Shown: one piece after another, positions 25,515 through 32,955 of the stretch
Layout of the letters: every line of letters starts with the position of its first letter
Numbering within the stretch: the stretch's first letter is position 1
Source: Geminicoccus sp035556675
GTDB taxonomy: Bacteria > Pseudomonadota > Alphaproteobacteria > Geminicoccales > Geminicoccaceae
Reading direction: 5' to 3'
Length of the DNA: 64,000 nucleotides
Assembly (NCBI RefSeq): GCF_035556675.1
Contig: NZ_DATMFZ010000067.1
Location: 27,492-91,491, forward strand
Translations under genes and position numbers: made by a program
The notes under the pieces: model-generated
What the model was told of the DNA's origin: nothing
What the model saw: only the letters and a program-made list of their open reading frames with translations
Databases searched by the model: none

Positions 25515-25520
25515 ATTATA
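25515..25520 (-). promoter_or_regulatory. -10-like TATAAT upstream of the FAD oxidoreductase gene
   Basis: A perfect TATAAT on the minus strand lies inside an AT-rich island (about 25497-25540) in otherwise GC-rich sequence, about 115 bp before the start codon at 25400. No good -35 was found, which would fit an activated promoter. The AT-rich tract could also hold a binding site for the adjacent Rrf2 regulator. Confidence 0.4.
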
Positions 25521-25575
25521 GAGTATTTTTGCGTGCGATCGTGGCCAGGGGTGCCGGCGCGCGCGCCCGCTTCGG

Positions 25576-26025
25576 TCAGATTGCGAAATCCTCCGCCGTC
25601 TCCGCCGGGCCTACCCGGTCGCGCATCTGCGCCAGCGTGGTCCGGTCCAGGACCTCGGCCATCGCATCGCGCACGCTCTGCATCAGGATACGCACTGAGC
25701 AGGTCTCGACGTCCCGGCAGTCGTCGCAGGGCTGGTTGCCCTTGCGTCGGGCGCACGGGATCGGCGCGATCGGCCCATCCAAGGTGCGCACCACGTAACC
25801 CATGCGGATCTCGGAAGCGGGGCGGGCCAGCATGAAGCCGCCGCCCGGGCCCTTCTTGCTGCGCACGAAGCCGGCCTTGCGCAGGTCCAGCAGGATGGTG
25901 TCCAGGAAGGCCTTGGGAATTCCGTTCGCTTCCGCGATCTCGGCTGCCTGGGTTGACTTTCCTTCCGGCAACTTCGCCAGATGGACCATGGCCTTCAGGC
26001 CATACTTGCCCTTGTTGGTGAGCAC
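25576..26025 (-). CDS. Rrf2-family transcriptional regulator with four cysteines
   Basis: 149 residues from a GTG at 26025, which gives the family's usual N-terminus (LTNKGKYGLKAMVHLAKL); the frame stays open upstream to 26118. The winged helix-turn-helix occupies residues about 1-80 (AAEIAEANGIPKAFLDTIL, then GPGGGFMLARP as the wing). Cysteines C91, C100, C103 and C109 sit where IscR, RirA and NsrR bind an iron-sulfur cluster, although spacing differs. It is divergent from a sulfate-binding-protein gene and upstream of the FAD oxidoreductase; control of one or both is likely, with iron, redox or cysteine status as candidate signals. Confidence 0.85.
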   Translation of the reverse strand: MLTNKGKYGLKAMVHLAKLPEGKSTQAAEIAEANGIPKAFLDTILLDLRKAGFVRSKKGPGGGFMLARPASEIRMGYVVRTLDGPIAPIPCARRKGNQPCDDCRDVETCSVRILMQSVRDAMAEVLDRTTLAQMRDRVGPAETAEDFAI

Positions 26026-26299
26026 GCTCGTTCCAGAACGGCGGCTTGCCGCCAAAACCATAATTTCGGTCAAGTAACTCGAATGCCATCCACACATCAA
26101 TGGTTGGACACCCGACACAGGCGCATGGGGTGTGCGCTGCAGTCGGATAGTGGCATGGCCGCAGGTATTGTTGACAAAAATGATTAGCTATATCAGCTTC
26201 GGCGGGCGGAGGGGCTGGCGCGGTACGGAGCGGCAGGCGGCCCCTTGCTGGAACAGGCCGCGCGGCCAAGGGGGCCCGCGCGGCAAAAGGAGAGGCGAG
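26026..26299. promoter_or_regulatory. Divergent intergenic region between the Rrf2 and sulfate-binding-protein genes
   Basis: 274 bp without a gene. TTGACA at 26171-26176 is followed by the AT-rich stretch AAAATGATTAGCTATATCAG, which contains an imperfect dyad (TGAT...ATCA, about 26181-26195) and TATATC at 26189-26194; the hexamer spacing is only 12 bp, so a standard promoter is not proven. The dyad is a candidate Rrf2 site. A strong ribosome-binding sequence (AAAGGAGAGG) precedes the plus-strand gene. Confidence 0.35.
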
Positions 26300-27334
26300 A
26301 TGACCAAGCTCAGCCGGCGTCACGCGACGAGCGCGCTGGTGGCCGGGGGTGCAGCCCTGCTGGCGCCGTTCGCCACGGTCCGGTCCGCCCGGGCCGCCAC
26401 CGAGATCCTCAACGTTTCCTACGATCCCACGCGCGAGCTCTACCAGGAGTTCAACCAGGCCTTCGCCAAGGCCTGGCAGGAGCAGACCGGCGAGGAGGTC
26501 ACGGTGCGCGCCTCCCATGGCGGCTCCGGCAAGCAGGCGCGGGCGGTGATCGACGGGCTGGATGCCGATGTCGTCACCCTGGCGCTGGCCAGCGACATCG
26601 ATGCGATCGCCGAGCATGGCGGCATGATCGCCAAGGACTGGCAACAGCGCCTGCCCTACAACAGCACGCCCTACACCTCGACCATCGTGTTCCTGGTGCG
26701 CAAGGGCAACCCCAAGGGGCTGAAGGACTGGGGCGACCTGATCAAGGACGACGTCCAGGTCATCACCCCCAATCCCAAGACCTCCGGCGGGGCGCGCTGG
26801 AACTACCTGGCCGCCTGGGCCTGGGCGGAGCGGCAGCCGGGTGGCGACGCCGCCAAGGCGGAGCAGTTCGTGGCCGAACTGTTCCGGCACGTGCCGGTCC
26901 TGGATACCGGGGCGCGCGGCTCCACCACGACCTTCGCCCAGCGCCGGCAGGGCGACGTGCTGCTCGCCTGGGAGAACGAGGCGTTCCTGTCGCTCGCCGA
27001 GTTCGGCGCCGACAAGTTCGAGATCGTGGTGCCCACGCTCAGCATCCTGGCCGAGCCGCCGGTCGCGGTGGTGGACGGGGTGGTGGACGCCAAGGGCACG
27101 CGCAAGGTGGCCGAGGCCTACCTGAACTATCTCTATGCGCCCGACGGCCAGCGGATCGCTGCCAAGAACTACTATCGCCCCCGCGAGCCGCGCCATGCAG
27201 CACCCGAGGACATCGCGCGTTTCCCCGAACTGCAGCTGGTCACCATCGACGAGGCGTTCGGCGGCTGGGCCAAGGCGCAGCCCGAGCATTTCGGCAATGG
27301 CGGCGTGTTCGACCGCATTTACGGGGGCGGCTGA
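26300..27334 (+). CDS. sbp: Sulfate/thiosulfate ABC transporter substrate-binding protein
   Basis: 344 residues with a twin-arginine-style leader (SRRHATSALVAGG, cleavage after ARA). Family segments of Sbp/CysP are clear: LNVSYDPTRELYQEFN, the ligand-binding loop NPKTSGGARWNYLAAWAWA, and SILAEPPVAVVDGVVD. The protein captures sulfate or thiosulfate in the periplasm for the CysTWA importer. No cysT, cysW or cysA follows; the next gene is on the opposite strand, so this is an orphan binding protein here. The Rrf2 regulator reads away from it. A hairpin spans its stop codon. Confidence 0.92.
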   Translation: MTKLSRRHATSALVAGGAALLAPFATVRSARAATEILNVSYDPTRELYQEFNQAFAKAWQEQTGEEVTVRASHGGSGKQARAVIDGLDADVVTLALASDIDAIAEHGGMIAKDWQQRLPYNSTPYTSTIVFLVRKGNPKGLKDWGDLIKDDVQVITPNPKTSGGARWNYLAAWAWAERQPGGDAAKAEQFVAELFRHVPVLDTGARGSTTTFAQRRQGDVLLAWENEAFLSLAEFGADKFEIVVPTLSILAEPPVAVVDGVVDAKGTRKVAEAYLNYLYAPDGQRIAAKNYYRPREPRHAAPEDIARFPELQLVTIDEAFGGWAKAQPEHFGNGGVFDRIYGGG

Positions 27335-27343
27335 ACCGCCCCC
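27323..27343 (+). terminator. Strong hairpin spanning the stop codon of sbp
   Basis: GGGGGCGG and CCGCCCCC pair perfectly (8 bp, all G/C) around a five-base loop that contains the TGA stop of the sulfate-binding-protein gene. No T-tract follows, so it may act as a transcript-stabilising 3' hairpin or a bidirectional terminator between convergent genes rather than a classical intrinsic terminator. Confidence 0.45.
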
Positions 27344-27361
27344 GCGGCGGCGGCCGGGCGC

Positions 27362-28507
27362 TCATGCGCCTCCGGGACTCGGCCGCGCCGCCTGTTCCGC
27401 CTGCTCCTCCCGCTCCGCGGCAAAGCCCTCCGCGATGCTCTCCCTGGCCTCCTCGTGATCGGCCGCTGACGGCTCGTCCTGCGCCGGGGCCTGCGCCTGC
27501 TCGGCGTCCGGATCGAAGCGCAGGCGGACCAGCACGGGGAAATGGTCCGAGCCGACATGGCCCAGCACCCGCAGCTCGACCAGGCGGAAGCAGGTGTCGT
27601 GGAACAGGTGGTCGAGCGGCCAGCGGGCGAACCAGTAGTCGGCGTGGAAGGTGGGGTAGAGACCCCGCCCGACCCGCGGGTCCAGCAGTCCGCTGATCCG
27701 CTGGAACAGCCTGGTCGTGTGCGACCAGGCGACATCGTTCAGGTCGCCGCAGACGATGGTGGGGCCGCGGTCCTGTGCCACCTGCTCGGCCACCAGCAGG
27801 AGCTCGGCGTCGCGCTGCTCCACGTCGTTGTCGACCTGCGGCGGCTCCGGATGGACGCAGTGCAGGTTCACGAGCTGACCGGAGGGCAGCCGGAGCTTGG
27901 CGGAGATCGACGGGATGTCCTGCGAGACCCGGTCCTGGACCGTCACCTCGGACAGCGGCAGGCGGGAATAGAGCAGCATGCCGTAGGTGTTGTCCAAGGG
28001 ATGCAGCACCCGGTGCGGATAGCCGGGCTCCAGCGGGGCCAGCTGCTCCTGCCACCAGCGGTCGGTCTCGACCACCAGCACCAGGTCCGGGTCGTGCCGG
28101 CGGACTTCGGCGAGGAACCGCCCGGCCTCACGGTTGGTCTGCAGGATGTTGGCGATCAGGACGCTGACCATCCGGTCGGAGCCGTCCGCCACCGCGTCCT
28201 GCACCTGCCGGGGCGCCAGCCGCGTGTAGCGCCAGATCTGGGCGAGCTGCCAGGCGAGGCAGGCAAGCGTGGCCACCAGGATCACGACACCCGCCGGTGC
28301 TAGCTCCAGCAGCACGAGCTCGGCCACTGCCATGACCGCCAGCCATACGGCGAGCTGCAGGCGCGGATAGTCCCACACCCGCACCCACCATTTCGGGGTG
28401 CGCCAGAGCGGCAGCACCGTCAGCGCGATCGGCACGAGTGCCAGCGTCCGCACGAGCCAGTCCAGCCATGCCATCGTGCGATACCGCCTCCGCAGTTTGT
28501 CCTTCAT
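27362..28507 (-). CDS. Membrane-anchored endonuclease/exonuclease/phosphatase (EEP) family protein
   Basis: 381 residues from the ATG at 28507 (an internal ATG at the MAWLDWL position is possible). Three N-terminal membrane segments cover about residues 20-95. The EEP domain follows with catalytic elements ANILQTNREAGRFL, LVVETDRWW, LHCVHPEPP, GDLNDVAWSHTT and the terminal GSDHFPVLVRL histidine. The last about 40 residues are an acidic, Gln/Ala/Glu-rich tail. EEP enzymes hydrolyse phosphodiesters of nucleic acids, phosphoinositides or other lipids. It lies 43 bp downstream of the lipid-kinase gene on the same strand, so membrane lipid phosphodiester hydrolysis is a fair inference. Confidence 0.85.
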   Translation of the reverse strand: MKDKLRRRYRTMAWLDWLVRTLALVPIALTVLPLWRTPKWWVRVWDYPRLQLAVWLAVMAVAELVLLELAPAGVVILVATLACLAWQLAQIWRYTRLAPRQVQDAVADGSDRMVSVLIANILQTNREAGRFLAEVRRHDPDLVLVVETDRWWQEQLAPLEPGYPHRVLHPLDNTYGMLLYSRLPLSEVTVQDRVSQDIPSISAKLRLPSGQLVNLHCVHPEPPQVDNDVEQRDAELLLVAEQVAQDRGPTIVCGDLNDVAWSHTTRLFQRISGLLDPRVGRGLYPTFHADYWFARWPLDHLFHDTCFRLVELRVLGHVGSDHFPVLVRLRFDPDAEQAQAPAQDEPSAADHEEARESIAEGFAAEREEQAEQAARPSPGGA

Positions 28508-28550
28508 GCCTATCCGGCATGACAACAGAACACCACTGCGCCCTCATGGT

Positions 28551-29456
28551 TCAGTGGACGGTGCAGATGATCCGCAGCGGCTGGGGCGAGACCGCGAGGC
28601 TCAGCGCGGTTGCGGCCACCGGGTCGCCGTCCAGCTGGAGATGGTCCGCCGTCACCAGCTCCCAGCCTGCCGTCCGCAGGTGGCGCACGCCCGGCCAGCG
28701 ATGGAGCTGGCCGGTCGCCAGCGCCAGCGCATAGCCCAGGGCCGCCAGCCGGCCAGATCGCTCGAACAGCACCAGATGCAGGTGCGGCTCGTCGAGCCTG
28801 GCACCTGCGGCACAGACGAACGATCCGCCATAAAGCCGGCAGCGCGCCGCGATTGCCGAGACGGCCCGGTGCCGGACCCCGTCGACCTGCAGCTCGTGAT
28901 GGACTGGCTGCCAGCGCCACCACAGTCTCGCAGCCGCCAGCAGGTAGGCGAGCTGGCCCAGCCGGCGCTTGGCCGCGGGCGAGACGGCCGCCACCACCGC
29001 CGCGTCGAAGCCGATCCCGGCCATGAGGAGAAAGGCGCGCCCGTTCGCCAGGCCCGGCCAGACCTGGGCATAGCCGCCGGCCGCCACCATGCGCGCGACC
29101 TCCTCGGTCGAGCCGCCGATGCCGAGCTCGCGCGCCAGCACGTTGACCGTGCCGGTCGGCAGGATGGCGAGCGGCAGGTCGCTGCCGAGCAGCCCGTTGG
29201 CGACCTCGTTGACCGTGCCATCGCCGCCGGCAGCCACCAGCACGTCCGGACGGTCATCGCTTTCGGCTGCCTGCCGGGCCAGATGCTCGGCATCGCCGGC
29301 AGTCCCGGTCAGCCGGACCGTCACGGCGATGCCCATGGACTCCAGGGCTTCGGCCAGCGCCGTCACCTTGGCATTGCGCCGCCGGCCGGCCGTGGGATTC
29401 TGGATGATCTGCACCCGCATGACCCGCTCCAGGGCAGCGGTAGCGGCCAGGGTCAT
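28551..29456 (-). CDS. Diacylglycerol-kinase-like lipid kinase
   Basis: 301 residues. The start overlaps the PAP2 stop (ATGA), which favours 29456 over a later ATG at 29420. The DAGK catalytic motif AAGGDGTVNEVANGLLG is present, preceded by the usual MRVQIIQNPTAGRR and followed by LAILPTGTVNVLARELG. Such proteins (YegS/DgkB/BmrU-like) phosphorylate diacylglycerol or related lipids with ATP at the inner membrane. The neighbours, PAP2 phosphatase and an LtaS-like transferase, suggest recycling of diacylglycerol released by headgroup transfer. The upstream extension of the frame is a shadow of the PAP2 gene. Confidence 0.88.
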   Translation of the reverse strand: MTLAATAALERVMRVQIIQNPTAGRRRNAKVTALAEALESMGIAVTVRLTGTAGDAEHLARQAAESDDRPDVLVAAGGDGTVNEVANGLLGSDLPLAILPTGTVNVLARELGIGGSTEEVARMVAAGGYAQVWPGLANGRAFLLMAGIGFDAAVVAAVSPAAKRRLGQLAYLLAAARLWWRWQPVHHELQVDGVRHRAVSAIAARCRLYGGSFVCAAGARLDEPHLHLVLFERSGRLAALGYALALATGQLHRWPGVRHLRTAGWELVTADHLQLDGDPVAATALSLAVSPQPLRIICTVH

Positions 29457-30169
29457 GGCGGCGGCTCCTCGCGACGGGGCAATCCGAACCGGGCAGCGAG
29501 CATGGCGATCATCAGCCAGGCGAGCGCCAGCGTGGCCAGGCTGTGGCTCAGGAAATGGGCACCCTTCGCCATCTGGTATGCCGCCATTGCGCTGCCGACG
29601 GCAAGGCCGACACCTAGGCCGGCGATCCGCCAGCTGGGCCGGCCGGACAGCCAGCCCAGCGCCAGCAGGGCGAAGCCGCCTGAGGCATGGCCCGCCGGGA
29701 AGCAGCGGCCCGGTGGGCGCACGGCTTCCGGATGAGTGCCGAACGGCGGCACGTGGCGATAGCGCCCGCCGAACTCGGTCGTCTGGCTCGGGCAATAAAC
29801 GTCGGTGACCTGCTTCAGCCGGTTCGCCGCGGTCGGTACCAGTGCCAGGCAGAGGAGCAGGAAGACCAGCTCGCGCCGGAAACCGCGCAGGCGGCGTTCC
29901 CAGAAACCCAGGAGGAGCAGCAGGCCCAGCACCGCGCCCATCACGACCAGCGCTAGCTTCGGACCGTCATAGAACAGGCGGCGCGGCCAGGAAGCTTTCG
30001 CGTCCACCAGCCAGCCGGCCGCCGGATCGTAGAAGGTCTGCTGCAGAGCGGCGTCCAGGGGCGACCAGCTCAGCACCAGGGCCAAGAGCAGGAGCAGGAC
30101 GGGCGGCAGGGCCGGCCGCAGCCAGGCCGGCCACGGGGTCGGCCTGGCCGTCGCTGTCGCGCCGGTCAT
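29453..30169 (-). CDS. PAP2-family membrane phosphatase
   Basis: 238 residues with about six membrane helices. The PAP2 motifs are present in a variant form: RLKQVTDVYCPSQTTEFGG (motif 1, with Cys-Pro where Arg-Pro is usual), RCFPAGHASGGFALLAL (motif 2, catalytic His) and AHFLSHSLATLALAW (motif 3). Family members dephosphorylate phosphatidic acid, undecaprenyl diphosphate or lipid A at the periplasmic face. Both ends overlap neighbouring genes by ATGA, so it is translationally coupled to the LtaS-like gene upstream and the lipid kinase downstream. Confidence 0.88.
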   Translation of the reverse strand: MTGATATARPTPWPAWLRPALPPVLLLLLALVLSWSPLDAALQQTFYDPAAGWLVDAKASWPRRLFYDGPKLALVVMGAVLGLLLLLGFWERRLRGFRRELVFLLLCLALVPTAANRLKQVTDVYCPSQTTEFGGRYRHVPPFGTHPEAVRPPGRCFPAGHASGGFALLALGWLSGRPSWRIAGLGVGLAVGSAMAAYQMAKGAHFLSHSLATLALAWLMIAMLAARFGLPRREEPPP

Positions 30170-32154
30170 CGCCCGAGCTCGTGATATTGGTGGCCGTAGA
30201 ACATGCGGTGCGCGGTCTGGGTCACGGCGATCGCCTCGGTCGCGAGAGCCGGGTCGGGCGGCACTGCCTTGCCCAGCGGCTCGGGGCCGGAGGTCAGGCG
30301 ATAGCCGGTCAGGTCCTGCTGCGGACCCAGCACCACGAGTTGGCCGTGCCGGCCATAGGCCACCGAATAGTTGTGCGCCATTGCCACCCGGCCTTCGCCC
30401 GGTGGGACGTGGCGCAGGTCGAGGCCGAAGAACGGGCTGTCATAGCTCCAGCCGAGCAGGCCCAGCAGGGTGGGCGCCATGTCCAGGCTCGATCCCAGCG
30501 TGGCGTCGCGCCCGGGTGCCACCAGGTCCGGCGCGTAGAACAGCAGGGGCACCCGGAACCGTTCCACCGGCACCTGGGCCGCACCCGCCACCCGCGGGCC
30601 ATGGTCGCCGACGAACACGAACACCGTGTCCTTGAACCAGGGATGGCTTCGCGCGCGCTCGATGAAGTCGGTGAACGCCCAGGCCGCGTAATGCGCGGCG
30701 TTCTCCTTCGCACCCATGGCCGGGTCGACACGTAGCTGGCCCTCGGGAAAGGTATATGGGCGATGGTTGGAGACGGTCAGCATGCCCATGAACACGGGCT
30801 GATTACTGGCGGTGCTCTGGTCCAGGCGGCGGAGCGCCTCGGTGAACAGATACTCGTCCGCCACGCCCCAGACCGTCGAGAAGCCCTGATCGGCGATGTC
30901 GCTCTGGTCCAGCACCTCGTCGAACCCCGTAGTCGACCAGAAATGCCCCATGTTGTCGAACTCGGCCTGGCCGGCATAGAGGAACGAGGTATGGTAGCCG
31001 TGCTGCTTCAGGAGGAAGGGCAGGGAGTTCATGCCTTCCGAGCCCGAGCGCCGCGCGGTGGAGATGCCCGGGATCGGGGTGAAGCTGGTGAGTAGCGCCT
31101 CCAGGCCCCGTACCGTCCGGTCGCCCGTGGCGTAGATGTTGGTGAACAGCAGGCCGTCCTGGGCCAGCCGGGCGAGCTCCGGGGAGACCGGGTAGGCCCG
31201 GCGGTTGTCGAGCCCATCCAGATAGGTGCTGCCGAAGCTCTCCTCGATCACCAGCACGATGTTGGGCCGCTTCGGCCGATTGCCGTTATCGACATGGCGC
31301 CAGAGGCTGCGGCCGCCCGTCGGGCCGGGATCGCCCGGGCGGAGGAAGCGGGTGTTGTCCTGCGCCACCGCAGCCTGCAGCGTCCGCACCGCGGTGCGCT
31401 CGTCGATGGTTGGATAAAGGCCGTCATAGTCGGTGTCGTTGGTCAGGAAGGCCTGGACCAGGCTACGCAGCCCGTTGTCTGCCACCTGGGCCACCTCACG
31501 GTCATGACCGAGCACCACCGGGCCGTGTCGCAGGACCGGCAGCGGCAGCAACAGGGCCAGGGCGCCGATGCCGGCCAGGGCCAGTCGGCGGCGGCCGGAA
31601 AGGGGGGTTGCGATCGCCGCCGCCAGGGCCGGGCGGACCAGGAGGTAGAGGCAGCCGCCTGCGGCCAGCACCAGCGGCAGGTAGAGCGACAGGTCGAAGC
31701 TCTCGCCGATATTGCCGACCACTTCCTTGGGAAAGATCAGGTAGTTGACCGCGATGCCGTTGAAGCGGCTGTCGAACTCGTTCCAGAAGAACAGCTCGGC
31801 CACTGCGCCGAACACCAGCGCGGTCACCAGCGCATAGCCCAGCAGGTGGGCGAGGGAGCGGCCGAACCGGCGGCGGAACAGCGGCTGCAGCAGGAGGAAG
31901 GCCAAGAACAGGGGGAGCGTGAGCCACAAGCCCACCGCCAGGTCCTGGCCGACCCCAGAGAACAGCGCAGCCAGCAGGGCGCCGTCATGCCCGGGCTCGC
32001 CTTCCACATGGACCCAAACCACCAGCACCACCCGCACCAGGCTGGCGAGCGACAGGAACAGGGCCAAGCAGGTCAGCCAAAGGCGCGTCTCGGCGGCGAG
32101 CGAGCGCCGGAACAGGGTGATGCCGCCTGCGCGCGCATCGAAGGAGACCGTCAT
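30166..32154 (-). CDS. LTA-synthase-like phosphoglycerol/phosphoethanolamine transferase (sulfatase fold)
   Basis: 662 residues from the ATG at 32154; upstream extension of the frame would run into the divergent regulator. About five membrane helices occupy residues 20-210, then a periplasmic sulfatase-fold domain. Metal and catalytic residues of the LtaS/MdoB family are conserved: Glu in VIEESFGS (E304/E305), the nucleophile Thr in GDRTVRG (T347) and GDHGPR (D517, H518). Family enzymes transfer a phosphoglycerol or similar headgroup from a phospholipid to a glycan or lipid outside the membrane, releasing diacylglycerol. It leads a coupled operon with PAP2 and lipid kinase. The acceptor in this organism is unknown. 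Confidence 0.88.
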   Translation of the reverse strand: MTVSFDARAGGITLFRRSLAAETRLWLTCLALFLSLASLVRVVLVVWVHVEGEPGHDGALLAALFSGVGQDLAVGLWLTLPLFLAFLLLQPLFRRRFGRSLAHLLGYALVTALVFGAVAELFFWNEFDSRFNGIAVNYLIFPKEVVGNIGESFDLSLYLPLVLAAGGCLYLLVRPALAAAIATPLSGRRRLALAGIGALALLLPLPVLRHGPVVLGHDREVAQVADNGLRSLVQAFLTNDTDYDGLYPTIDERTAVRTLQAAVAQDNTRFLRPGDPGPTGGRSLWRHVDNGNRPKRPNIVLVIEESFGSTYLDGLDNRRAYPVSPELARLAQDGLLFTNIYATGDRTVRGLEALLTSFTPIPGISTARRSGSEGMNSLPFLLKQHGYHTSFLYAGQAEFDNMGHFWSTTGFDEVLDQSDIADQGFSTVWGVADEYLFTEALRRLDQSTASNQPVFMGMLTVSNHRPYTFPEGQLRVDPAMGAKENAAHYAAWAFTDFIERARSHPWFKDTVFVFVGDHGPRVAGAAQVPVERFRVPLLFYAPDLVAPGRDATLGSSLDMAPTLLGLLGWSYDSPFFGLDLRHVPPGEGRVAMAHNYSVAYGRHGQLVVLGPQQDLTGYRLTSGPEPLGKAVPPDPALATEAIAVTQTAHRMFYGHQYHELGR

Positions 32155-32271
32155 CGCGAGCTTGCACCCCAGGCGAACGTGAAATCCGCTGCACTGATCG
32201 GCTCCCTGGCTGACCGGAACCTGACGCCGTGCCATGAGGGTGCGGCTGGCCCTCCGAGCGTGATCGATGGC

Positions 32272-32955
32272 ATGAGAATCCTCCTCGTCGAAGATCATCC
32301 GACCTTGCGCGAGGTGATCCGCGATCACCTGACGGGGCGGGGCTTCGTCGTGGACGCGTTTGCGGGCGGCCAGGACGCGCTGGCGGCCGTGGAGGTGGTC
32401 GGGTACGACGCCCTGATCCTGGACCTCGGCCTTCCGGACATGGACGGGCTGGATCTCCTGGTCCGGATCCGTACCCTGGCCGGCTCCGCGCTGCCGGCGC
32501 TGATCGTCACCGCGCGCGACGCCGTGCCCGAGCGGGTTCGCGGGCTGGACGCCGGGGCGGACGACTATCTGGTCAAGCCCTTCGACCTGATGGAGCTGGA
32601 GGCGCGGCTGCGCGCGGTCCTGCGCCGGCCGGGCGACCGCAGGATGGAGCTGCTGAGCCTCGGCCGTCTGCGCCTGGACCGGGCGCGGCGCGAGGCTAGT
32701 GTGGACGATGTGCCGCTCGCGCTGCAGCGCCGCGAGCTGGCACTCCTGGACCAGCTGCTGCGCGCGGATGGCCGGGTGGTCGTACGCGACCTGCTGGAAG
32801 AACGGCTCTACGGGCTGGAGGAGGCGGTCACACCCAATGCGCTGGAGGCGCTGGTTTCCCGGCTGCGCCGCAAGCTGGAAGCGGCGCAGTGCGGGGTGCG
32901 GATCGAGACCAGGCGCGGCATCGGCTATCGCCTGACCGCCGACGAGGGCACATGA
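32272..32955 (+). CDS. OmpR/PhoB-family response regulator (QseB/PmrA-like)
   Basis: 227 residues. Receiver domain residues 1-115 with acidic pocket E7-D8, phosphoacceptor D51 (LILDLGLPDMDG) and the lysine in YLVKPFD. The C-terminal winged helix has the pattern LALQRRELALLDQLLRADG and TPNALEALVSRLRRKLE. The start follows the divergent LtaS-like gene by 117 bp, so it probably autoregulates and controls that operon; QseB/PmrA-type regulators commonly govern envelope modification genes. Its stop overlaps the kinase start (ATGA). Confidence 0.93.
   Translation: MRILLVEDHPTLREVIRDHLTGRGFVVDAFAGGQDALAAVEVVGYDALILDLGLPDMDGLDLLVRIRTLAGSALPALIVTARDAVPERVRGLDAGADDYLVKPFDLMELEARLRAVLRRPGDRRMELLSLGRLRLDRARREASVDDVPLALQRRELALLDQLLRADGRVVVRDLLEERLYGLEEAVTPNALEALVSRLRRKLEAAQCGVRIETRRGIGYRLTADEGT

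Noticed and set aside
32155..32328. Longer N-terminus for the LtaS-like protein (about 58 extra residues).
   Set aside because: It would overlap the divergent response-regulator start and has no ribosome-binding sequence; ATG 32154 sits directly before the membrane domain.
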